The position numbers and the translations under genes are program-made. Under the pieces are notes generated by a model. The model saw only the letters and a program-made list of their open reading frames with translations. It made no database searches and had not been told where the DNA came from. From positions 1-64,000 of the forward strand of contig JABHEG010000270.1 of the NCBI GenBank assembly GCA_018676675.1: DNA of 64,000 nt, read 5' to 3'. Positions 27,398 to 35,957 of the stretch are shown here, piece after piece (the first letter of the stretch is position 1; every line of letters begins with the position of its first letter). Origin of the DNA: Lentisphaerota bacterium. GTDB lineage: Bacteria; Verrucomicrobiota; Lentisphaeria; Oligosphaerales; JABHEG01.

Positions 27398-27402
27398 GCC
27401 CT

Positions 27403-28173
27403 CTACTTGGCCTTCGGCTTGGCCGCCTTCCGCGCAGCATCCGGCCCTTCGTTTGCCGGAATTTTGGCCGGCTCCGCCGGGACGAGATCCTGAATACGCA
27501 CATTGCGGAAACGGTAGAGCTTGCCCTTCTCTCCATGGTGCTGAATGGCGATGAAGCCCTGAGCGTCTTTCGGGTCCTGAATATCGGTGCAGAGCGTACC
27601 ATTGACTGAGATCTTGATGCTCTCTCCTCGACACTCGATGCGGTAGGTGTTCCAATCATCCCGTTTGAAGCACTCGCCGGCTCGAGCACGGAATTCGGCG
27701 ATCGATTTCTGCCCCTCCTCCTTGCTGGCCGCCTTGTCCCGGTTCGGGGAAATGAACCACTTGCGCCGTCCTTCGTCGTAAAGCCCGCCAGACCATTTCC
27801 GGCCACTGGGGTCAACTTCCGCCTGATACCCCCACACGCGGTTCTTTTTCACGTGACACCTGAACATGAAGCCTGAGTTTGACTTCCCCTCAGGCATCTT
27901 AACCTCAGCTTCAAAGACAAAATCCGCGTAGGGCTTCTCGGTCACCAGAAAGAACTTGCGCTTGGTCGTGGTGAGGTGGATCTCACCATCTTTCGCCTCG
28001 GCCTGCCCCCAGTCGTAGGGGTTGAACCAGCCGTTGAGCGTCGTTCCATCAAAGAGGGGTGTCCATGCCACCGAGCCATCTGCGGGGGGGGCCTGGCCGG
28101 CAGCACGTGGCCCAAGGGTGCATAGCAGGAGGCAGCCACCGGCAATGATCATGTGAAGAATGTGTCGGCTCAT
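27403..28173 (-). CDS. Secreted DUF1080 (3-keto-disaccharide hydrolase-like) protein
   Basis: This 256-residue protein has a signal peptide (MSRHILHMIIAGGCLLLCTL, cleavage near AAGQA). The mature part is a single DUF1080 concanavalin-like fold: TPLFDGTTLNGWF at the start, DFVFEAEVKMPEGKSNSGF, a GYQAEVD strand, RIECRGESIKISVNG and GFIAIQHHGEKG near the end, all typical family blocks. The family is known to act on glycosides oxidised at carbon 3. The C-terminus is a Lys/Ala-rich tail. It converges on the dehydrogenase-DUF1080 fusion, so the locus has both an exported and a cytoplasmic member. It is divergent from the TIM-barrel gene across 246 bases. Confidence 0.88.
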   Translation of the reverse strand: MSRHILHMIIAGGCLLLCTLGPRAAGQAPPADGSVAWTPLFDGTTLNGWFNPYDWGQAEAKDGEIHLTTTKRKFFLVTEKPYADFVFEAEVKMPEGKSNSGFMFRCHVKKNRVWGYQAEVDPSGRKWSGGLYDEGRRKWFISPNRDKAASKEEGQKSIAEFRARAGECFKRDDWNTYRIECRGESIKISVNGTLCTDIQDPKDAQGFIAIQHHGEKGKLYRFRNVRIQDLVPAEPAKIPANEGPDAARKAAKPKAK

Positions 28174-28419
28174 AGAAAGCTCCAGTTCAGGTGGATTGCT
28201 GTGATTTCGGGATCAAGTGCGCGGTATGGAATACGCGTTCGGCGCTCTTCTGTCAAGGAGGAAGCGACACGGACTGGGATGATGGGACGAGCACATGCCC
28301 CTGCAGCGACGATTGTTCGAGGACCACCTTCACGGTATCTTCCGGGAGACACTCCCTTTCCCGGGGCAATCGCTTCGTTCCCCGGACTGGCAATGGAATC
28401 GCATCAGGGATGTTCGACC

Positions 28420-30960
28420 ATGCACCTCACAGTGACTTCGCTCTTGTGCCTCGCCGTCACGACAGTCACAGCCCTGTCTTCAGAGGTCCGTGTCCGCCGG
28501 ACTCCCGGCGGCCCCCAGGTCTTCGTCGACGGCGAAGCGATCGCCCCGCGCTGCTTCTTCGGTACCCGCAGAGGCGGGCTGACAGCAGTCGCTAAGACGT
28601 GGCAAACGTGTTCGTTCGAGTTCGTGCCTGACCGCTCAGTCGACGGCAGAGGGACGCTCCATCTCCGCTTCCCGCGACAGCCGGGACAGTTCTGGCTGCG
28701 CAAAATCCGCATCGTCGATACAGTCACAGGAAAGGACGCTCTGCCAAGGCACAGCTTCGAGGATCCCGCCGGATTCGGCAATCTCTGGAGTGTGTGGCCA
28801 CCGGGTGACGCCAACACCGTGGGAACCGTGAGACTCCAGGGAGGGGAACTCCGCGTTACCGTTCAAGCCCCAACCGCGGGGGGATGGCCTGACTTTCATC
28901 TTCACACCGATATCTCCCTGACCTTCGCGAAGGGGAACCGCTACCGGTGTGAGTTCGAGGCCAAGTCCAATGACGCCACAGAGATTGTGCCTGCTGTCTT
29001 CTGCGTCGAGGGCGGAACGTGGCTGACGATCGGGGCCCCACCAGGACCATTCCTGCCCCAGATTGCCCTCGCACGAAACGCCGGGATACGCCTCATCTCG
29101 ACCAGTATGCCCGCATGCTGGCTCCCACCGGAGCAGCCGCCGAACTGGGAAGGCATCGATGCCTCCATGCGAGAAATCATCGCCGTGCACCCGCAGGCTC
29201 TGATCATTCCCCGAGTCTCTGCCAACACCCCGACCTGGTGGCTCGAGCGACACCCCGAAGCGCGAATGATGTTCGAGGGAAACAAGCCCGGTCGATTTGC
29301 CACCGTGTCCAGCCGCAAGTACCGCCGCGACGTGGTGGCACATTTCGGAAAGCTCTGTCGACACTTACTCGAGACCTTCCCGGAACACGTTGCCGGAATT
29401 CACCCGGCCGGCCAGAATAGCGCCGAGTGGTTCTACGACAAGTCGTGGGGAGCTCTGATGAGCGGCTACGAACCGCCGACCCTGGCCGCTTGGCGGATGT
29501 GGCTAAGACAGCACGGAGCTGAGGATGCGGAGACCGCGGAAATCCCCTCCCCGGAAGCTCGGCACGGAGGCCCCAGCGGCGTCCTCCTCGACCCCGCTGC
29601 CGAACAACGACTGATTCAGTTCAACCGGTTCTGGCAGAAAGAAATGGCTGACTGCGTACTGGAAGTGGCGGCCGCCTGCCGCCGTGCAACGCAGGGAAAG
29701 AAGCTGGTCGTGATCTTCTATGGCTACCTGTTCGAGTTCCACCCCCTGCGCAATGGAGCGCCCTACAGCGGACATTACGCGTTGTCAAAGGTCCTGAAAT
29801 CCCCCGACATCGATATCCTGTGCTCACCAATCAGCTACACCGACCGGAGGTGGCAGGGCACCGCCCCCTGTATGACCGTGGCCGAGAGTGTTGCGCGGGC
29901 TGGCAAGCTCTGGCTCAACGAGGACGACACACGGACCTACCTGGCCCGAACCACGCAGTACGGCGGCGTTGCGGACCTCGCACAGACCCGGGCTGTCATG
30001 CTCCGGAATACGGCACAGGCAGCCCTGCGCGGCTTCGGAACCTGGTGGATGGACCTGCCCGGTCGCGGTTGGTTCAACGACCCCCGCATCTGGGAAGAGC
30101 ACACCCGTTTGGATGCCCTCGATGCCTCCATGCTCAGGCGTAAACGCCCCTTCCAGCCGGAGATCGCGGCAATCGTCGATGAGGAGAGCATCTGCCATCT
30201 GTCCGGAAAATCCAACGCTGCAGCTCGGCCGTTGGTCTACGACGCTCGAGCTGCTCTGGGACGTTGCGGGGCCCCGTACGGGCAGTATCTGCTGGACGAT
30301 GTCACAGCGGGTCACGTCCCGGCAAAACTGCAGGTGTTCCTTACAGCCTGGGCTCTGTCCCCGAAGCAACGACGCGAACTCCGCAAAGCACGGAGACCCG
30401 GAACGACACGGATCTGGTCCTATGCTCCCGGCTTCCTGCTTGCGGACCGTACAAGCATCGACGGCATGCGCGACGTCACTGGATTCGAGCATCGCCAAAT
30501 CCAGTTGCGCACCCCCGTCTCTCAACCGACAGAACAGGGACGTCGTCACCGTTTGACTGAGGCCTGGGGGCAAAAGACGCCGGTTGCACCGCTCTTCACC
30601 GTAACACCACGGACGGGTGATCAGGTCTGGGCAACCTACTCAGACGGATCACCTTCCGTAATCGTGCGGCGCAGCGGCGGGGGCGCGGATGTGTTCGTTG
30701 GGACACCGGCCTGGACGAGTGAGCTCCTGCGAGCCCTTGCGGAACTCGCAGGCGTTCATCTCTACACCCGCACAGATGCCTCCGTCTGGGCCGCGGAAGG
30801 ATACCTCTCGATCCACACGATGAGTGACGGTCCACTCAAGGTGAGCATAGTCGGGACAGGAGCCGTCGCCGACGCCTTCACTGGCAGACAAGTCGGCAAT
30901 GCCCCGGAGGTCCAGCTCGATGCCAAGGCAGGCGACACCGTGGTTCTGCGTCTCAAGTGA
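28420..30960 (+). CDS. Secreted TIM-barrel glycoside hydrolase-like protein (GH42-like)
   Basis: The protein has 846 residues from ATG 28420, chosen because it begins a signal peptide (MHLTVTSLLCLAVTTVTALS); the longer upstream frame has no such start. An N-terminal beta-sandwich (about 20-180) precedes a TIM barrel (about 195-600). Barrel landmarks resemble beta-galactosidase-type family GH42: IALARNAGIRLIST, NSAEWFYD, whose Glu is a candidate acid/base, and KLWLNEDDTRTY, whose Glu is a candidate nucleophile, followed by AALRGFGTWWMDL. The C-terminal third resembles trimerisation and beta-sandwich domains of that clan. Substrate is unknown. It is divergent from the secreted DUF1080 gene, and both proteins are exported, suggesting a shared glycan target. 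Confidence 0.65.
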   Translation: MHLTVTSLLCLAVTTVTALSSEVRVRRTPGGPQVFVDGEAIAPRCFFGTRRGGLTAVAKTWQTCSFEFVPDRSVDGRGTLHLRFPRQPGQFWLRKIRIVDTVTGKDALPRHSFEDPAGFGNLWSVWPPGDANTVGTVRLQGGELRVTVQAPTAGGWPDFHLHTDISLTFAKGNRYRCEFEAKSNDATEIVPAVFCVEGGTWLTIGAPPGPFLPQIALARNAGIRLISTSMPACWLPPEQPPNWEGIDASMREIIAVHPQALIIPRVSANTPTWWLERHPEARMMFEGNKPGRFATVSSRKYRRDVVAHFGKLCRHLLETFPEHVAGIHPAGQNSAEWFYDKSWGALMSGYEPPTLAAWRMWLRQHGAEDAETAEIPSPEARHGGPSGVLLDPAAEQRLIQFNRFWQKEMADCVLEVAAACRRATQGKKLVVIFYGYLFEFHPLRNGAPYSGHYALSKVLKSPDIDILCSPISYTDRRWQGTAPCMTVAESVARAGKLWLNEDDTRTYLARTTQYGGVADLAQTRAVMLRNTAQAALRGFGTWWMDLPGRGWFNDPRIWEEHTRLDALDASMLRRKRPFQPEIAAIVDEESICHLSGKSNAAARPLVYDARAALGRCGAPYGQYLLDDVTAGHVPAKLQVFLTAWALSPKQRRELRKARRPGTTRIWSYAPGFLLADRTSIDGMRDVTGFEHRQIQLRTPVSQPTEQGRRHRLTEAWGQKTPVAPLFTVTPRTGDQVWATYSDGSPSVIVRRSGGGADVFVGTPAWTSELLRALAELAGVHLYTRTDASVWAAEGYLSIHTMSDGPLKVSIVGTGAVADAFTGRQVGNAPEVQLDAKAGDTVVLRLK

Positions 30961-30998
30961 AGCCCCGTCTTGACCATTCGGCAATGTCGGTCATGCTT

Positions 30999-31070
30999 AG
31001 GGCCGGCGCGGAAATAACGTCACATCTTACGGCTGGTCATTTTGATAAAAGTCATTCCCGCGCCAACCCT
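30999..31070. repeat. Imperfect inverted repeat between genes
   Basis: AGGG-cc-GGCGCGGAA (30999-31013) pairs with TTCCCGCGCC-aa-CCCT (31055-31070) with one bulge and a 2x2 internal loop, leaving a loop of about 41 bases. It occupies half of the 146-base gap between the glycosidase-like gene and the DUF3795 gene and may end the first transcript. Confidence 0.45.
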
Positions 31071-31106
31071 TAGCAGCCCTGACTCGACTCATTCAAGGAA
31101 ATGCTC

Positions 31107-31421
31107 ATGCCAAACGACCTTGCCGCACGGTGCGGGATCTACTGCGGAGACTGCGACTACCGTGAGAAAATGAACTGCCCCGGCTGTTCCGCCGCGACGG
31201 GGAAAATGTTCTGGGGCAAGTGTGAAGTGGCCCTCTGCTGTATGGACAAGGGCCTCGACCACTGCGGCCTCTGCCCAGACTTCCCATGCGACACCTTGCG
31301 TGGCTTCGCCGACGACGCAGAGCAGGGAGACGACGGACAGCGCATTCGCAACGCCAGAGCCTGGACCACCATCGGCTTCACCGCCTGGCTGGAGCAGAAG
31401 AACGAGGCGGAAGGCCAGTAA
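31107..31421 (+). CDS. DUF3795 family cysteine-rich protein
   Basis: This is a small protein of 104 residues. It has the DUF3795 pattern: C-G-I-Y-C-G-D-C near the N-terminus, C-P-G-C, then C-x(5)-C-C and C-G-L-C-P-D-F-P-C. The cysteine spacing indicates zinc or iron-sulfur binding; the family function is unknown. I prefer ATG 31107 to ATG 31101 because AAGGA ends 7 bases upstream of 31107. It is cytoplasmic (no signal peptide or membrane segment). The next gene starts only 40 bases downstream on the same strand, so they may be co-transcribed, but no functional link is evident. Confidence 0.85.
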   Translation: MPNDLAARCGIYCGDCDYREKMNCPGCSAATGKMFWGKCEVALCCMDKGLDHCGLCPDFPCDTLRGFADDAEQGDDGQRIRNARAWTTIGFTAWLEQKNEAEGQ

Positions 31422-31461
31422 GAGCGGTTGCCTCTTGAGAAAAGCGTCCCATAGCAAGGCC

Positions 31462-33603
31462 ATGAAAGCGATCCCGGAGGGAAGTGACCGCTCCCGGGAC
31501 AGGCAGGGGAGAAAGCCCCCGCGGTGTCGTGCTGTCAGGCTCGCAGGTCGGCTGATCATCCTCCTCAGTCCTTTGCCCATCCTGCTGCTTTTCGAGGTCA
31601 TTCTGCGCCTTGCCGGCTCGGGGTATGACCCGGGCTTCCTTGTCCGCTCCCCCGCAGGGAAGCGCGACACCCTCATGACCAATCCTCACTTCGGGCGACG
31701 CTTCTTCGCCCGGCACATGGCCCGGGAGCCGGAGGTCCGGGCAATACGTATGCCAAAGCCCGTGGGAACGTGCAGGATTGCGGTGGTAGGGGGCTCGGCA
31801 GCGATGGGCGACCCCGATGCATCCTATGGCTTGGCCCGAATGCTGGAACTGCTTCTCAGCGACGAACTCCCGGGCCGGGATGTCGAGGTGATCAACGCCG
31901 CGATGACCGCCATCAACTCCCATGTCGTTCTGCCGATAGTGCGCGACTGTCTCCGTGCGGACCTCGATGCCTTGGTCGTCTACATGGGTAACAACGAGGT
32001 GATCGGACCGTTTGGTACGGCCTCACGAGAGAGCACCTTCCCCCCGCTCTGGTTGCTCAAATCCGGGGCCTGGCTCCGGCAGTTCCGAGTCGGTCAGGGA
32101 CTTGCCGCTTTGGCAAGTATGTCCCGGACGCGGGCGAGCGACCCAACAGCCCTGGGCTGGCGTGGGATGGAGCACTTCCTCGACCACGAAGTCCCGTATG
32201 GCGATCCTCGGCTCGAGAACACCTACACGGGGTTCCGGCAGAACCTGACCGAGATCCTTGAACTCGCCGCAGACGCTGGCGTACCAGTCGCCCTGTGCAC
32301 CGTCCCGGTCAACCGGCGCTCCTGCGCACCGTTTTCAGGGAAACCGGAACCCACACGAAAGCTGTGGGGAAAGGCGGTCAGCGAAGGGGGGGCGGCCGAA
32401 GCGAACGGAGGCAACGCTGAAGCAGCCGAACGCTACCAGGAAGCAGTTGACCTGGATCAGGGTGCCGCGGATGGATGGTTCCTCCTGGCCCGCGCTCTGG
32501 ACGCTACAGGCAAGAACGATGCGGCCATGGACTGTTATCTCTATGCCCAAGAGCAGGACCGCCTCCGCTTCCGGGCCGATGCCCGGATCAATGCCGTCAT
32601 ACAGGCATGCGCCGCAGATCACGTAGCGGACGGGGAACGCGTGACGTTCGTCGATGCAGAGAAGACCATCCAAGAACACGAACGAGCGGGAAAAGCGGTG
32701 TTTCTTGACCACGTACACCTGACGTTCGCGGGGACGCAAGCCATGGCGGAGGGCGTGTGCTCCGCCATTCATCGGGGCCTGCGGACCGCGCAGCTTCCCA
32801 CCCCCGGAAAAACGTCCCAGCAACCTAAGCTGACCGATCGTCTGGCATTCACCGAATGGGATCGACTGCGGATTGAGCGAGGAATGCTCGACCGGCGCAC
32901 ACGCCCGCCCTTCACCCTTCAGTTGGACTGGCAGGATACGACCGCCAGGCGTGGTCGATTGGACACGCTTCTGGCGAACGCACAGGAGCTGGCCACCGCG
33001 GCGGCAGCATATGAGACAGCCATCCGGATGGCCCCACAGGACTCCGTGCTGCGCAGGAATGCAGCACGCGTCTTGCTGGCGGCAGGAAGATGGGAGGACA
33101 CATGCGACCAGTGGCGGAAGGTAGCGGAGATGCAGCCTTTCTCGCCCGAGCCCTTCCAGAACCTGGGGAATCTCTTCTCCGATGCAAACCGCCTTGCCGA
33201 GGCAGAGCACATGTACCGACAGGCACTTGAGGTCCGCCCGGACTGCGCCGGCGCCTACAATGGCCTGGGCCAACTGGGGTTGCGCAACGGTCGTGTCGAT
33301 GCGGCCAAGCTCCTGCTGAAGCAGGCCGTAGCGTGCAACCCGAGTCTTCCTGAGCCCCACAACAACCTGGCAAACGTCCACATTGCGAATGGCGATGTGA
33401 ACGAGGCGTTCGCCGAATGGGGAATCGCCCTGGCCATCAGACCCGGTTACACGGCGGCTCGCTTGAACCTGGCCCGGGCCCTCTGGGGACAGGGACACAC
33501 GAGTAGAGCGCTGGAACAAGTCGCCGAAGCGCTCCGCCATAGGCCCGGCTTCCCGGACGCGCAGCGCCTGCAGAACGAGATCAAGCAAAGCAACGCCCGG
33601 TAG
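31462..33603 (+). CDS. Membrane-anchored SGNH hydrolase-like protein with TPR tail
   Basis: From ATG 31462 the protein has 713 residues; an in-frame TTG at 31435 is an alternative start. One membrane segment lies at about residues 29-49 (LIILLSPLPILLLFEVILRL). An SGNH/GDSL-like domain follows: GGSAAMGD with the candidate nucleophile Ser112, G-N-N-E at 176-179 (oxyanion block), and D-H-V-H near 416-419 (D-x-x-H). A TPR pair interrupts the domain at about 314-360, and a run of TPR units fills residues 507-713. Such SGNH-TPR proteins are common in planctomycete-type genomes; acyl transfer or ester hydrolysis at the cell surface is likely but unproven. It lies upstream of the DUF6785 transporter and SGNH esterase on the same strand. 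Confidence 0.7.
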   Translation: MKAIPEGSDRSRDRQGRKPPRCRAVRLAGRLIILLSPLPILLLFEVILRLAGSGYDPGFLVRSPAGKRDTLMTNPHFGRRFFARHMAREPEVRAIRMPKPVGTCRIAVVGGSAAMGDPDASYGLARMLELLLSDELPGRDVEVINAAMTAINSHVVLPIVRDCLRADLDALVVYMGNNEVIGPFGTASRESTFPPLWLLKSGAWLRQFRVGQGLAALASMSRTRASDPTALGWRGMEHFLDHEVPYGDPRLENTYTGFRQNLTEILELAADAGVPVALCTVPVNRRSCAPFSGKPEPTRKLWGKAVSEGGAAEANGGNAEAAERYQEAVDLDQGAADGWFLLARALDATGKNDAAMDCYLYAQEQDRLRFRADARINAVIQACAADHVADGERVTFVDAEKTIQEHERAGKAVFLDHVHLTFAGTQAMAEGVCSAIHRGLRTAQLPTPGKTSQQPKLTDRLAFTEWDRLRIERGMLDRRTRPPFTLQLDWQDTTARRGRLDTLLANAQELATAAAAYETAIRMAPQDSVLRRNAARVLLAAGRWEDTCDQWRKVAEMQPFSPEPFQNLGNLFSDANRLAEAEHMYRQALEVRPDCAGAYNGLGQLGLRNGRVDAAKLLLKQAVACNPSLPEPHNNLANVHIANGDVNEAFAEWGIALAIRPGYTAARLNLARALWGQGHTSRALEQVAEALRHRPGFPDAQRLQNEIKQSNAR

Positions 33604-33611
33604 TGAGGCAA

Positions 33612-33632
33612 TCCCCGCGCCCTTGCGGGAAT
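33612..33632. terminator. Small GC hairpin after the SGNH-TPR gene
   Basis: CCCCGC and GCGGG flank a six-base loop shortly after the stop codon. No T-run follows, so this is a weak terminator candidate. The rest of the gap to the next gene shows nothing recognisable. Confidence 0.3.
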
Positions 33633-33758
33633 AGGACCTGATCTGGCTCCAAAGACGTTGACGTGGCAAATTACACGACCGGCAGCGGGCACCGGCTTCG
33701 CTCCCTGTCCGCAGAGACGGGTGTCCCCTGCCAACCTTGACACAGTATGAGGAAGTCC

Positions 33759-35777
33759 GTGACCAAACGAAGCGTTATCCTGGGGCTGCTGCTGGCGATG
33801 GTGGCCAGCGGCGTGGCGTACTTCAATGACGAGGTCATCCGTCAGGGGAAGCTCGTCTATGACCTCTTGCCGGTGATCGTCTACGGCAGCCTGGTCTTCT
33901 TCCTTCTCGTCATCAATCCACTTCTCAAGCGTTTACGCCCAACCTGGATCTTCTCCCCCAGAGAGCTGGCCCTGATGAGCGGGCTTGTGCTGGTCGGTGG
34001 AGCGATTGCCAGTTGGGGGCTGGCTCAGGCGCTACCCACCAGCCTGATGATGCCGCATCACTACAACCGGGTCAACCCGGGTTGGGCCAGCCAAAACGTA
34101 ATCGCCGACGCCCCGCCAATGCTGCTCGCCGATCCTTCCGCCAACGAGAGCGAAGCCCTGGACGGATACGTTACCGGCCTGAGCGACGGCAACGACCACA
34201 TCGCGTTCAGCGACGTGCCCTGGTACGCGTGGAAGCGCTCCCTGATCTTCTGGGTACCTGCGATCTTCGCAGCCCTGGTCATGTCTCTGGGGCTGGCCCT
34301 GATCGTGCATCGACAATGGGCCGACCACGAGCAGCTCCCCTACCCCATACCGCAGTTCATGTGCGCGTTGCTACCCAGGGAAGGCGGCGTGCGCGGGAGC
34401 GTGTTTGGCTCGATCTCGTTTTGGGTCGGGGGCGCTTTCGTCTTCCTGATCCACATGAATAACTACATGAACCTGTGGTGGCCGGAGGCAACGATACGAA
34501 TCCCAACCCAGTTCGACTTTTCCCCCCTCAGCGGGCTCTGCCCCGTCATCTCGCGCGGTGGCGGGGCTCTGCTCTTCCGCCCCAAGGTCCTGTTCGCCGT
34601 TGTCGGTCTGGCGTACTTCATTGCGTCCGACGTTTCGTTCACGATGGCGACCGGCCCCTTCCTGTACCACCTCATCGGGGGAACGCTCCTGAGCTATGGC
34701 ATTCTCCTGCGCAGAGGCAATCACCTGACCGTACAACCGTGGGGTGCGCTGTTCGCAGGCGGCTACGTCGGGTTACTCCTCATGGTCCTTTACACCGGTC
34801 GACACTACTACCTGAATGCCCTTCGGCGAGGCCTCGGGATGACGGCGAAGGAGAAGATTGAACCCCATGTGGCCTGGGCGGTCCGCGCCGTGCTGATCGC
34901 CGCCGTCCTTTTCACAGTCCAGCTGAGTCTGATCGGCGTCTCCTGGCCGTTTGCACTGGCCTATGCCGGCCTGCTCATGATGACCTACATCGTGGTCAGC
35001 CGTACGGTGGCCGAAACCGGAGCCTTCTTCATCGGCGCTCAGATTTTCCCGGGGGCAGTCGCAATGACGTTTTTCGGAGCGTCGGGAGTCGGGATTCAGA
35101 CGCTGATCATCATGTGTGTCGTGTCCAGTGTCATCATGTGTGCGCCGGGCTGGTCGCCAATGCCGTTCATCGTGCACACGCTCAAAGTGGCGGACGTCAC
35201 CGGGCTCCGGCTCACCAGACTCGCGAAGTGGACCGCTGTCGCGATGGTCGCGTGCACCGTGGTAACGATCGTGGCGACCATCTACTGGCAGTACGATCAA
35301 GGCGCCCCTGCCAACAACTGGCCGGGACGACTCGCGGCCTTCCCGTTCGAAACGCTGGTGGCCACGAAGCAACGCCTTGCAGCCCAGGAGATGCTGACGG
35401 TCTCCGAACATGTCAGTGGCTGGCAACACATCACCCAGGCCCGCCCCGATGGCCCGTCGACCCTCGCGTTCTTCGTTGCGGTTGGCCTCTGCCTGCTTCT
35501 CGGCTTCCTGCGCCTGCGCTTCAACTGGTGGCCGCTGCACCCCGTCTGCTTCGTCTTCCTCGGAGGCTACCAGGCCATGGTGCTGTCGGCATCCTTCTTC
35601 CTGGGCTGGCTCATCAAAACGGGCGTCACCAAATATGGTGGGGCCAACGTCTACCAACGCGTCAAACCACTCATGATCGGTATCATTGCCGGGGACCTGC
35701 TCGCCAAGCTCGTCCCCGTCTTCTGCGGCACCATCGCCTACTTCTGCGACAAGCCCCCGCCCACTGTGTATTTCTAG
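33759..35777 (+). CDS. DUF6785/DUF6784-type (OPT-like) multi-pass membrane protein, paralogue 1
   Basis: The protein has 672 residues and more than ten hydrophobic segments. I chose GTG 33759 (MTKRSVILGLL) over ATG 33747 because GAGGA lies 5 bases upstream and the length then matches the 671-residue paralogue at 59814-61829. Shared family blocks are A-Y-F-N-D near the N-terminus, I-V-H-R-Q-W-A-D-H-E-Q-L-P-Y-P after a loop, YTGRHYYLNALRRGLG, TVAETGAFFIG, and the end block RFNWWPLHPVCFVF...GWLIKTGVTKYGG...KPLMIGIIAGDL. The family is thought to be related to oligopeptide transporters; its substrate is unknown. Its neighbours are SGNH esterases and a beta-helix protein, so import of a glycan or acyl-sugar product is a reasonable guess. 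Confidence 0.8.
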   Translation: MTKRSVILGLLLAMVASGVAYFNDEVIRQGKLVYDLLPVIVYGSLVFFLLVINPLLKRLRPTWIFSPRELALMSGLVLVGGAIASWGLAQALPTSLMMPHHYNRVNPGWASQNVIADAPPMLLADPSANESEALDGYVTGLSDGNDHIAFSDVPWYAWKRSLIFWVPAIFAALVMSLGLALIVHRQWADHEQLPYPIPQFMCALLPREGGVRGSVFGSISFWVGGAFVFLIHMNNYMNLWWPEATIRIPTQFDFSPLSGLCPVISRGGGALLFRPKVLFAVVGLAYFIASDVSFTMATGPFLYHLIGGTLLSYGILLRRGNHLTVQPWGALFAGGYVGLLLMVLYTGRHYYLNALRRGLGMTAKEKIEPHVAWAVRAVLIAAVLFTVQLSLIGVSWPFALAYAGLLMMTYIVVSRTVAETGAFFIGAQIFPGAVAMTFFGASGVGIQTLIIMCVVSSVIMCAPGWSPMPFIVHTLKVADVTGLRLTRLAKWTAVAMVACTVVTIVATIYWQYDQGAPANNWPGRLAAFPFETLVATKQRLAAQEMLTVSEHVSGWQHITQARPDGPSTLAFFVAVGLCLLLGFLRLRFNWWPLHPVCFVFLGGYQAMVLSASFFLGWLIKTGVTKYGGANVYQRVKPLMIGIIAGDLLAKLVPVFCGTIAYFCDKPPPTVYF

Positions 35778-35957
35778 AAGCGTAACGAGCATGGAGCCAT
35801 TCTGGTCTCGTATGACAGTCACTTCGAACGCATCTCAGGGCTTCGACGGTGGCGATTCTGACCCGTCTGGACACTGGCGATCTATACATGGACTCATTGG
35901 CGTCTGGCCCTCAGCAAGACACCCGACCGGCAGGACCAACCGAAGGAGACGACTGAC

